Source of the DNA: Candidatus Omnitrophica bacterium UBA1562
GTDB taxonomy: Bacteria > Omnitrophota > Gorgyraeia > Gygaellales > Profunditerraquicolaceae
Length of the DNA stretch: 5,169 nt
Reading direction: 5' to 3'
NCBI GenBank assembly: GCA_002322525.1
Contig: DCOU01000062.1
Span: 1 to 5,169, forward strand
How positions within the stretch are numbered: the first letter of the stretch is position 1; each line of letters starts with the position of its first letter. The position numbers and the translations under genes are program-made. The notes beneath the pieces are model-generated. The model was not told the origin of the DNA. It did no database searches and saw only the letters and a program-made list of their open reading frames with translations. Shown here one piece after another: positions 1 to 4,406 of this stretch.

Positions 1-38
1 GGCTAAAATTTAACAAAGTTGTGAACGTAACCAAGATT

Positions 39-575
39 ATGACAGAGAGAATTATTATCGCAGGTGCCGGAGGCCAGGGTATTATGCTTCTGGGTAAGGT
101 AATGGCCGAGGCAGCCATGCGAGAAGACAAATATGTAACCTGGTTACCCGCTTATGGGGCAGAGGTGCGCGGTGGAACCAGCCACTGCATGGTAGTTATA
201 TCTGATACGGAAATAGGTTCGCCTTATATTGAAAAGGCAGATACCTTAATTGCGATGAATGGGCCGTCATTAAAGAAGTTTAAAAACAGGATAAAAAGTA
301 AAGGTTTAGTCATTATAAACAGGTCCTTAGCAGGAAGCGATATAGAGTTAGATAAAAACTGGAATATCATAAGATATCCTTTTACTGATTTAGCGGTAAA
401 GCTGGGTAATATTAAGGTAGCGAATATGATAGCCCTGGGATGTTTTATCAGCCAGAAAAACATCGTGGATTCAAAGAGCGTTTCTTGTGTTATCCAGGCG
501 GTCGCGCCGGAAGATAAGAGGGGCCTTATCGAGATTAATCAAAAGGCATTATTAGAAGGGATGAAATTAAAATGA
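39..575 (+). CDS. korC: 2-oxoacid:ferredoxin oxidoreductase, gamma subunit (KorC/PorG type)
   Basis: This is the gamma subunit of a CoA-acylating 2-oxoacid:ferredoxin oxidoreductase, which with alpha and TPP-binding beta subunits converts 2-oxoglutarate or a related 2-oxoacid plus CoA to acyl-CoA, CO2 and reduced ferredoxin in the cytoplasm. From the ATG at 39 it is 178 residues, normal for a stand-alone gamma subunit. Visible marks are the N-terminal strand with GAGGQG (residues 9-14), PAYGAEVRGG (37-46), and a C-terminal part resembling the family's dimer-forming region. The frame is open to the window edge, and a GTG at 21 is an alternative start. I chose ATG 39 because the family begins just before the glycine motif; neither start has a clear Shine-Dalgarno. 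The upstream partner gene probably ends within the first 13 bases (TAA at 4 or 11). The stop overlaps the gltX start (ATGA), so the two are probably cotranslated. Substrate (2-oxoglutarate, pyruvate or branched-chain) cannot be decided from this subunit. Confidence 0.9.
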   Translation: MTERIIIAGAGGQGIMLLGKVMAEAAMREDKYVTWLPAYGAEVRGGTSHCMVVISDTEIGSPYIEKADTLIAMNGPSLKKFKNRIKSKGLVIINRSLAGSDIELDKNWNIIRYPFTDLAVKLGNIKVANMIALGCFISQKNIVDSKSVSCVIQAVAPEDKRGLIEINQKALLEGMKLK

Positions 576-1882
576 TTAGAGTCCGTTTTGCGCCTTCTCC
601 GACGGGAAATCTCCATATCGGCGGCGGCCGCACCGCCCTATTTAACTGGCTTTATGCCCAGTCTAAGAACGGCCAATTTATTTTAAGGATTGAGGATACA
701 GATTTGAGCCGTTCCAAGAAGGAGTATATCGATGAAATATTGAACAGTTTAAAATGGTTGGGGTTTGAATGGGATGAAATTTACTATCAGAGCCAGAGGT
801 TTGATATATATAAGGAGTACGCGCAAAAAGTGTTAAAAGAAGGCAAGGCCTACATTGAAAAATCTAAAAACCACAAAGAGGCGGTAATCTTTAAAGTTAT
901 ACCGCAAAAGATAAAAACCATTGATTTGATACATGGGGAAATAGAATTTGATACCTCGGTGATAAAGGACCAGGTTTTGATTAAGTCCGACGGGACTCCC
1001 ACCTACAATTTTGCCTGTGTAGTGGATGATGCCCTGATGAAGATCACCCATATTATCAGAGGAGACGACCATATTTCCAATACCCCCAAACAAATTCTTT
1101 TATATCAGGCATTAGGTTTTCCTCTGCCGGAATTTGCGCACCTGCCGCTGATACTGGCAAAAGAGGGGGGCAGGATGTCCAAAAGAAAAGGCGCAACCGC
1201 CATAACCGAATACCGCCAAATGGGCTATTTACCGCAAGCCCTGGTTAATTTTCTTATGCTTTTAGGCTGGTCGCCGGGAGAGAACCGAGAGATTATAGAT
1301 ATAAAAGAAGCAACAAAGCTTTTTGATATAAGAAGCGTTAATAAAACCGCCGCAGTAATGGATATGGCTAAACTTGACTGGATAAATAACCAGTATCTTA
1401 AGAGCGAAGATCCCCAAAGCCTAACAGACGCGGTAATTCCCATGCTGATTGAGAAGAAATATATAGATAAAGATAATTTTGATAGAGGGTATGTCATGTC
1501 CTTGGTAAAATTATTTCAGGCACGGCTTTCGGTCTTAAATGATTTTGTGGACTGGGCAGACTTTTTCTTTCTGAAAAATATTACCATTGACCCGGCAGCA
1601 GAGCAGAAATTTCTGGCCCAGGATTTATCCAAAGAATTTAAACTTTTTATAGACAGATTAGGTAAGTTAGATAAGTTTGATATTGCGGCAATTGAAGCGA
1701 GTTTCCGAGAGCTGGTAGCCGAGCTTAACATCCAGGCTAAGGCGCTCATCCATCCCATAAGGGTGGCCCTTACCGGAAAGACTATAGGACCGGGGTTATT
1801 CGAGGTTATATACTATTTAGGGAAAGAGCGGACAAAGGAAAGATTGATGAAATGGGTAAAACAAAGGAGAGGAAGTTTATGA
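572..1882 (+). CDS. gltX: Glutamyl-tRNA synthetase (class I), compact form
   Basis: GltX charges tRNA-Glu with glutamate using ATP in the cytoplasm and, in bacteria lacking GlnRS, can also misacylate tRNA-Gln for GatCAB. The Rossmann core is clear: RFAPSPTGNLHIGG (residues 5-18, the HIGH motif), RIEDTD (39-44), SDGTPTYNFACVVDD (139-153), GDDHISNTPKQ (164-174) and RMSKRKG (201-207, the KMSKS motif). A helical anticodon-binding part follows from about residue 300. At 436 residues it is shorter than the usual ~465-500. The shortening is largely just after GKAYIEKSK (91-99), where the ELE-type/zinc region of the CP1 insert is missing and the chain runs straight into EAVIFKV. By recalled alignment to the Thermus enzyme, R318 in LFQARLS matches Arg358, a residue linked to tRNA-Glu discrimination. 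The start overlaps the korC stop (ATGA), and the end overlaps the next small gene in the same way. Confidence 0.96.
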   Translation: MIRVRFAPSPTGNLHIGGGRTALFNWLYAQSKNGQFILRIEDTDLSRSKKEYIDEILNSLKWLGFEWDEIYYQSQRFDIYKEYAQKVLKEGKAYIEKSKNHKEAVIFKVIPQKIKTIDLIHGEIEFDTSVIKDQVLIKSDGTPTYNFACVVDDALMKITHIIRGDDHISNTPKQILLYQALGFPLPEFAHLPLILAKEGGRMSKRKGATAITEYRQMGYLPQALVNFLMLLGWSPGENREIIDIKEATKLFDIRSVNKTAAVMDMAKLDWINNQYLKSEDPQSLTDAVIPMLIEKKYIDKDNFDRGYVMSLVKLFQARLSVLNDFVDWADFFFLKNITIDPAAEQKFLAQDLSKEFKLFIDRLGKLDKFDIAAIEASFRELVAELNIQAKALIHPIRVALTGKTIGPGLFEVIYYLGKERTKERLMKWVKQRRGSL

Positions 1883-2010
1883 TAAAAAAAGCGACCCTAC
1901 TTTTTATGTTTATCGTTTTTATTATTACCGTTTCCGGATGCGAGACTGCCAAAGGTGTATGAACGGCACTAATCAGAGCTGACGAGTGGATGCATGAGAA
2001 TCTCTGGTAA
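1879..2010 (+). pseudogene. Entericidin-like small lipoprotein interrupted by in-frame TGA
   Basis: The ATG overlaps the gltX stop (ATGA) and has a good Shine-Dalgarno (AGGAG, 1865-1869). The first 27 codons encode a hydrophobic signal peptide with a lipobox, then GCETAKGV, followed by TGA at 1960-1962. Reading through that TGA the same frame continues TALIRADEWMHENLW to a TAA at 2008. The whole 43-codon product looks like the entericidin family, whose members have a lipidated Cys, a TA[KR]G motif and a short amphipathic tail. The TGA sits where the family expects glycine, so a single GGA-to-TGA change would explain it. As a lipoprotein it would be anchored by the acylated Cys in an outer or inner membrane. 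I see either a fresh nonsense mutation, a sequencing error or a recoded stop; a truncated 27-residue product is also possible. Reassignment of TGA genome-wide is excluded because korC and gltX use TGA as a stop. Confidence 0.72.
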
Positions 2011-2033
2011 ATAACCATTCTTATATAAATTCT

Positions 2034-2051
2034 TGCCCTGTCGTCTAATTG
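2034..2051 (+). other. 5' fragment of a tRNA-Gln gene (acceptor strand plus start of D-arm)
   Basis: These 18 bases, TGCCCTGTCGTCTAATTG, match the first 18 bases of the intact tRNA-Gln at 2935 in 15 positions. They show the layout of a bacterial tRNA 5' end: a 7-nt acceptor strand beginning with U1 (typical of tRNA-Gln), a TC linker, the D-stem strand GTCT and the D-loop start AATTG. Homology stops at the conserved D-loop G18/G19, and no matching anticodon or T-arm follows. The three differences include acceptor position 7 and D-stem position 11. The fragment therefore does not come from a simple duplication of the neighbouring tRNA and probably belonged to another isoacceptor. A TATAAA lies at 2024-2029, about 5 bases upstream, comparable to the TATAAT in front of the intact tRNA. 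I read it as the left boundary of the homing-endonuclease insertion. Confidence 0.6.
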
Positions 2052-2125
2052 AACACCTTTAGTTTTTATCTAGCGAAATCCCTGCGAGTGTAAGTGAGCG
2101 GGGGCGGTAGGGAAAAGGGTTTATT
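2052..2125 (+). other. Structured leader between the tRNA fragment and the homing endonuclease
   Basis: This spacer has no reading frame of note. It contains a 4-bp stem with a 7-nt loop (2059-2073) and a hairpin CCCTGC (2080-2085) / GCGGGG (2098-2103) with a 12-nt loop. A competing pairing, TCCCT (2079-2083) with AGGGA (2109-2113), is also possible. The hairpin loop region holds a mirror-like repeat, GCGAGTG-TAA-GTGAGCG. The bases TAGGGAA (2108-2114) could pair with six of the seven bases of the upstream tRNA acceptor strand (one pair a wobble), giving a crude cloverleaf outline, but there is no T-loop. An AAGGG at 2115-2119 is the likely weak ribosome-binding site for the endonuclease. I see no group I intron core. 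Confidence 0.4.
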
Positions 2126-2932
2126 ATGGCAAAATGTAATCTCTGCAATCAAGAATTAGGAAGAATTACTGAGACGCACTTGTGGTATAAACACAAGATG
2201 CATTTTTCTAGATTTATTAAGCAATTTCCGGAAGTAAATATAGGACCTATGCCTTGGAATAAAGGTGATACGAAAGCGAATAATCTAGGCCTATTAAGAT
2301 TATCTAACACACTGAGGACAAAGAAAGAATGGAATTTTAGTAAATGGCAGAGAGAGAAACGCCCGGTAACTAGGTATAAGGAACTATTAAAAGATGGAAA
2401 TCTATCAGAATTAATTGGCATAATTTTAGGCGATGGTAACTTAAATGAACATCCGAGAACAGAAAACTTAAGGATAACTTGTAATTCTAATGACGCCGGT
2501 TATATAGAGCATATCAGCAGTCTTATAACAAAAGTTTTTTATAAGCATCTATCTATACGCAAGCGAAAGGACGAAAATGCCGTAAGCGTAGATTTATATC
2601 AGTGTAAAATTAGTGAAAGATTAAATCTTCCCTGTGGTAATAAAATTAAGAATAACGTTGGGGTGCCTCATTGGGTTTTTTTAAATAAGGATTATATGCG
2701 CAGATGTCTGAAGGGATTATTTGAAACCGATGGCTGTTTTCACGAAGACATAAAGAATTATACTCGCTGTATGGAATTTAAAAATAATTGTGCGAGATTA
2801 AGAAAAGACGCTTATAATATCTTATTAAAGCTCGGCTTTAATCCTCAGCTTGGCACTAATTATGTTCGTTTAGCCAGAAGAAACGAAGTTTACAGGTTTA
2901 AGGAACTAATAGATTTCCGAAACTATAATTAA
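2126..2932 (+). CDS. LAGLIDADG homing endonuclease with N-terminal zinc finger
   Basis: This is a 268-residue single-chain LAGLIDADG homing endonuclease, expected to make a site-specific double-strand break in DNA lacking the insertion. Two LAGLIDADG helices are visible: LIGIILGDG (96-104, acidic residue D103) and CLKGLFETDG (194-203, acidic residue D202). Their ~99-residue spacing fits the two halves of a monomeric enzyme. The N-terminus has C4-x2-C7-x10-H18-x4-H23 followed by a hydrophobic/KxFP stretch, resembling the C2H2-like finger of Ros/MucR regulators, and then PWNKG (43-47), a short motif common in homing-nuclease linkers. The ATG at 2126 has only a weak AAGGG upstream. The gene lies between a tRNA-Gln 5' fragment and a complete tRNA-Gln whose first base is 2 bp past the stop. 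The natural inference is that it targets a tRNA-Gln D-arm. Both acidic catalytic residues are intact, so it may be active. Confidence 0.88.
   Translation: MAKCNLCNQELGRITETHLWYKHKMHFSRFIKQFPEVNIGPMPWNKGDTKANNLGLLRLSNTLRTKKEWNFSKWQREKRPVTRYKELLKDGNLSELIGIILGDGNLNEHPRTENLRITCNSNDAGYIEHISSLITKVFYKHLSIRKRKDENAVSVDLYQCKISERLNLPCGNKIKNNVGVPHWVFLNKDYMRRCLKGLFETDGCFHEDIKNYTRCMEFKNNCARLRKDAYNILLKLGFNPQLGTNYVRLARRNEVYRFKELIDFRNYN
2924..2929 (+). promoter_or_regulatory. Possible -10 element for tRNA-Gln
   Basis: A perfect TATAAT lies inside the last codons of the endonuclease, 5 bases before the tRNA, where a -10 box would start transcription at or next to the mature 5' end. No -35 match is found 16-18 bases upstream and there is no TGn extension, so it may be chance in AT-rich DNA. 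The tRNA may instead be cut from the endonuclease mRNA. Confidence 0.25.
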
Positions 2933-2934
2933 AT

Positions 2935-3008
2935 TGCCCTCTCGGCTAATGGTAGGCCACAAGATTCTGGATCTTGCTATCATGGTTCGAATCCATGGGG
3001 GGCAGCCA
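2935..3008 (+). tRNA. tRNA-Gln (anticodon CUG)
   Basis: A complete 74-nt cloverleaf including an encoded CCA. The acceptor stem TGCCCTC (2935-2941) pairs with GGGGGCA (2998-3004), with one U-G wobble. The D-stem GGCT/GGCC encloses AATGGTA. The anticodon stem CAAGA/TCTTG encloses TTCTGGA, giving anticodon CUG (reads CAG). The variable loop is 4 nt, and the T-stem CATGG/CCATG encloses TTCGAAT. The discriminator is G and the end is CCA. The U1-A72 first pair is characteristic of tRNA-Gln. A CUG isoacceptor alone would not read CAA, so a UUG tRNA-Gln must exist elsewhere. The gene sits 2 bp after the homing endonuclease stop and 50 bp before a small membrane-protein gene, with no terminator on either side, so processing from a longer transcript is likely. 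Confidence 0.95.
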
Positions 3009-3058
3009 ACCTTGACGCTCAGGCGAACAATATAAAGTTTGCCAATCAGGAGGTGAAC

Positions 3059-3274
3059 ATGAATTCTTGGATTGTTCGGATTAGCGTATTTATTTTAGCC
3101 GTAGCTGCATTAATTTTTGCTCTAAGTAACATTTACACAATAGAAATCGATACTCAAGGAACCGCATGGATTCTAAACAGAATAACCGGGAATGCTTATA
3201 AATATTATGATCCTCAAAAAGGGTTTACAGGATACAATATTTTGCAACGAAACGAAATGTATAAGCTCCGATAA
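3059..3274 (+). CDS. Small single-pass membrane protein, unknown function
   Basis: A 71-residue protein starting at ATG 3059, chosen because AGGAGGTGA (3048-3056) sits right before it; the in-frame GTG at 3053 lies inside the Shine-Dalgarno. Residues 4-23 form one hydrophobic helix (WIVRISVFILAVAALIFALS). It is followed by a short polar domain with a TAWILNRITGNAYKYYDP stretch, which suggests a small beta-hairpin facing the periplasm. I do not recognise a family. The helix lacks a clear signal-peptidase site, so an N-terminal anchor is more likely than secretion. The gene follows tRNA-Gln by 50 bp and precedes the triple 12-bp repeat and Fic remnant. No convincing promoter was found, and it may be cotranscribed with the tRNA. 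Confidence 0.7.
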   Translation: MNSWIVRISVFILAVAALIFALSNIYTIEIDTQGTAWILNRITGNAYKYYDPQKGFTGYNILQRNEMYKLR

Positions 3275-3277
3275 ATC

Positions 3278-3313
3278 GGTTGTCATTTAGGTTGTCATTT
3301 AGGTTGTCATTTG
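3278..3313 (+). repeat. Three tandem 12-bp repeats, GGTTGTCATTT(A/G)
   Basis: Three head-to-tail copies of GGTTGTCATTTA occur, the last ending in G instead of A. They begin 3 bp after the stop of the small membrane protein. The final base is the first base of the GGAGGAG Shine-Dalgarno (3313-3319) of the Fic remnant. The array could be a regulator-binding site, a slippage-prone tract or residue of a mobile repeat. The words TTTAGGTTG also occur at 4469-4477, in the repeat-rich spacer downstream. Confidence 0.9.
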
Positions 3314-3326
3314 GAGGAGCGATACT

Positions 3327-3587
3327 ATGGCGTTTAATCCAAAATATACGATTACCAATAAAATCCTTAATAATATCTCCCGTATTATGGCGGGAAGAGA
3401 GGTTATTGAACAAACGCCTCTGCCGCCAAAATGGGAAGCAAGGTTACGGCGCCAGGCGTTATTACGCAACGCTCATGCATCAACTGCTCTGGCCGGGAAT
3501 AAGCTGACTTTTAAAGAAGTAGAAGCTTTGTATACCAAAAGAAATAAAAAATGCGAGCCATCGACCCAGTCAACGCCCGCATTTTAA
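3327..3587 (+). pseudogene. Fic-family protein, N-terminal remnant
   Basis: The 86-residue frame matches the N-terminal part of Fic-domain proteins that carry their own inhibitory helix: a start of the type MAFNPKYTITNKILNNIS, then LPPKWEARLRRQALLRNAHAS, then STALAGNKLTFKEVEALY (52-69). Full proteins of this type continue to the catalytic HPFxDGNGR loop that transfers AMP or related groups from nucleotides to target proteins. Here homology stops near residue 70 and the last 16 residues are unrelated, so no catalytic domain exists. The inhibitory motif (S/T)xxxE(G/N) reads S52-T-A-L-A56-G57, with alanine where the key glutamate belongs. A strong Shine-Dalgarno (GGAGGAG, 7-nt spacing) precedes the ATG. 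An inverted repeat at 3548-3585 covers the point where homology is lost. I call it a truncated remnant that may still be translated. Confidence 0.75.
3548..3585. repeat. 8-bp inverted repeat at the Fic break point
   Basis: AAAATGCG (3548-3555) and CGCATTTT (3578-3585) are perfect reverse complements around a 22-nt spacer. They span the 3' end of the Fic remnant, where similarity to Fic proteins has just ended, so they may mark the edge of an inserted or deleted element. The stem could also act as a weak transcript end, although no T-run follows it. Confidence 0.6.
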
Positions 3588-3591
3588 ATAT

Positions 3592-3609
3592 GCCTTAAGA
3601 GGGGCTTTT
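3592..3609 (+). terminator. Weak terminator-like hairpin after the Fic remnant
   Basis: GCCT (3592-3595) pairs with GGGC (3602-3605), with a 6-nt loop and one T-G pair, followed by TTTT. The stem is only 4 bp, so function is doubtful. Confidence 0.25.
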
Positions 3610-3623
3610 GTAGATTGAGGGTC

Positions 3624-3652
3624 TTTAAACAGGTAACTTTATGTGTTATACT
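3624..3652 (+). promoter_or_regulatory. Upstream promoter candidate (extended -10)
   Basis: TATACT at 3647-3652 is preceded by TGT (extended -10 TGn), and TTTAAA (3624-3629, 4 of 6 matches to TTGACA) lies 17 bp upstream. Transcription would begin near 3659, ahead of the stronger promoter at 3671-3699, so the two would be tandem promoters for the same unit. Confidence 0.45.
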
Positions 3653-3670
3653 TTAAATGGAAGAAAAAGA

Positions 3671-3699
3671 TTGACTTTCGCATACTCTTGTGGTATAAA
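3671..3699 (+). promoter_or_regulatory. Strong sigma-70 type promoter
   Basis: TTGACT (3671-3676, 5 of 6) and TATAAA (3694-3699, 5 of 6) are separated by exactly 17 bp, and TGG directly precedes the -10, giving an extended -10. The expected start is around 3706-3707. It drives the twin-hairpin RNA and, by terminator read-through, the NYN gene. It is the best promoter in the window. Confidence 0.75.
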
Positions 3700-3706
3700 A
3701 AATGCC

Positions 3707-3768
3707 ATCATCCCAGCGAGATCTCGTATCTTGCTGGCCCCGAACTTCTCGTGAGTTCGGGTTTTTTA
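3707..3768 (+). ncRNA. Predicted ~60-nt twin-hairpin small RNA or attenuating leader
   Basis: From the predicted start to the T-run the transcript is almost entirely two stems one base apart. Hairpin 1 pairs 3713-3722 (CCAGCGAGAT) with 3728-3737 (ATCTTGCTGG), ten pairs with one G-U, loop CTCGT. Hairpin 2 pairs 3739-3746 (CCCGAACT) with 3754-3761 (AGTTCGGG); one further T-G pair leaves the same loop, CTCGT. Hairpin 2 plus TTTTTT is an intrinsic terminator. No open frame is present. It could be a free small RNA, or a leader that sets read-through into the NYN nuclease gene starting 10 bases after the T-run. I know no family with this sequence, so the call rests on promoter, folding and terminator only. 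Confidence 0.55.
3739..3767 (+). terminator. Rho-independent terminator
   Basis: An 8-bp perfect stem, CCCGAACT/AGTTCGGG, with a 7-nt loop is followed directly by six T (3762-3767). It lies between the strong promoter and the NYN start codon, so most transcripts should end before the gene. Confidence 0.85.
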
Positions 3769-3777
3769 TTATAAGCT

Positions 3778-4389
3778 ATGAATAGAATAGTTTTCTTTAT
3801 TGACGGTTTTAATCTTTATCACTCCTTAGATTGCAATACCACTTACTACAAATATAAATGGCTCAACCTTGATAAACTCACCCGTTGTTTCGTTACTTCA
3901 AACGAAAAAATAGAAAAAGTATTTTATTTTACGACCTACGCTACATGGAATCAGGTTAAACTTGCCAAACACCAGACATATGTAAAAGCCTTGCAGTTTG
4001 TAAATGTTGAAGTAGTTTTTGGTGCTTTTAGATATGTTGATAAAACCTGCCGAATCTGCCATAAACAATACAAAACCTTCGAAGAAAAGCAAACAGATGT
4101 TAATATCGCCATTAAGCTTTTCCAGACAGCTGTCCAGGATTTATGGGATACGGCGATAATTGTCTCCGGAGATAGCGATTTAATACCAGCCATACGAGCC
4201 GTAAAAAGCACTTTCCCAGCGAAACGCATTGGGTTGGTGATTCCAATAGGCAGGCGTGCCGAAGAGCTAAAACAAGTAGTGGACTTTCATATGAAATTGA
4301 AAGAAAAACATCTATCTACCAGCCAGTTCGCAGACGAAATAATTATAGACGGCGGGGTTAGATTGACTCGACCTGCTACTTGGAAATAA
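3778..4389 (+). CDS. NYN-domain (LabA/DUF88-like, PIN fold) putative ribonuclease
   Basis: A 203-residue NYN-domain protein, a branch of the PIN-like metal-dependent nuclease fold that generally cuts RNA. Family marks are FFIDGFNLYHS (6-16; D9 and N12), EKQTDVNIAIKLF (103-115; D107) and IIVSGDSDLIPAI (127-139; D132 and D134), which together give the acidic metal-binding cluster. The strand RIGLVIPIGR (150-159) follows. C91-x2-C94 lies just before the EKQTDVN motif, as in a common subfamily with a small knuckle there. The catalytic set is intact and the length is normal. The ATG is 10 bases past a terminator T-run and has no Shine-Dalgarno, so expression needs read-through or near-leaderless initiation. 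The promoter-RNA-terminator-nuclease order resembles type III toxin-antitoxin loci, but that role is only a hypothesis; housekeeping or defence roles are equally open. Confidence 0.88.
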   Translation: MNRIVFFIDGFNLYHSLDCNTTYYKYKWLNLDKLTRCFVTSNEKIEKVFYFTTYATWNQVKLAKHQTYVKALQFVNVEVVFGAFRYVDKTCRICHKQYKTFEEKQTDVNIAIKLFQTAVQDLWDTAIIVSGDSDLIPAIRAVKSTFPAKRIGLVIPIGRRAEELKQVVDFHMKLKEKHLSTSQFADEIIIDGGVRLTRPATWK

Positions 4390-4406
4390 AAGGTAATCCC
4401 GAAATA

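Noticed and set aside
224..463. Antisense frames within korC, gltX, the endonuclease and NYN genes, and the frame at 3280-3507.
   Set aside because: They lie wholly or largely inside well-supported genes in other frames, lack recognisable domains, and several are simply the reverse reading of conserved motifs.
1960..1962. TGA read as glycine by a genome-wide code change (as in SR1/Gracilibacteria).
   Set aside because: korC and gltX both end in TGA at family-typical lengths with ATGA overlaps, so TGA is a normal stop here.
2052..2934. Group I intron interrupting tRNA-Gln with the endonuclease inside it.
   Set aside because: No intron core is visible in the 74-nt leader, and only 2 nt separate the endonuclease stop from the tRNA. 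The sequence after the endonuclease is a complete tRNA with its own 5' end, not the missing 3' part, so splicing would not restore the fragment.
3012..3036. TTGACG and TATAAA after tRNA-Gln as a promoter for the small membrane protein.
   Set aside because: The spacer is 13 bp, too short for a sigma-70 promoter.
3657..3674. Mini-ORF ATG GAA GAA AAA GAT TGA between the tandem promoters.
   Set aside because: Five codons with no Shine-Dalgarno; its end overlaps the -35 of the next promoter.
3767..3777. TATTAT right before the NYN start as a -10 for leaderless transcription.
   Set aside because: It overlaps the terminator T-run and has no -35 at proper spacing; kept only as a possibility in the NYN entry.
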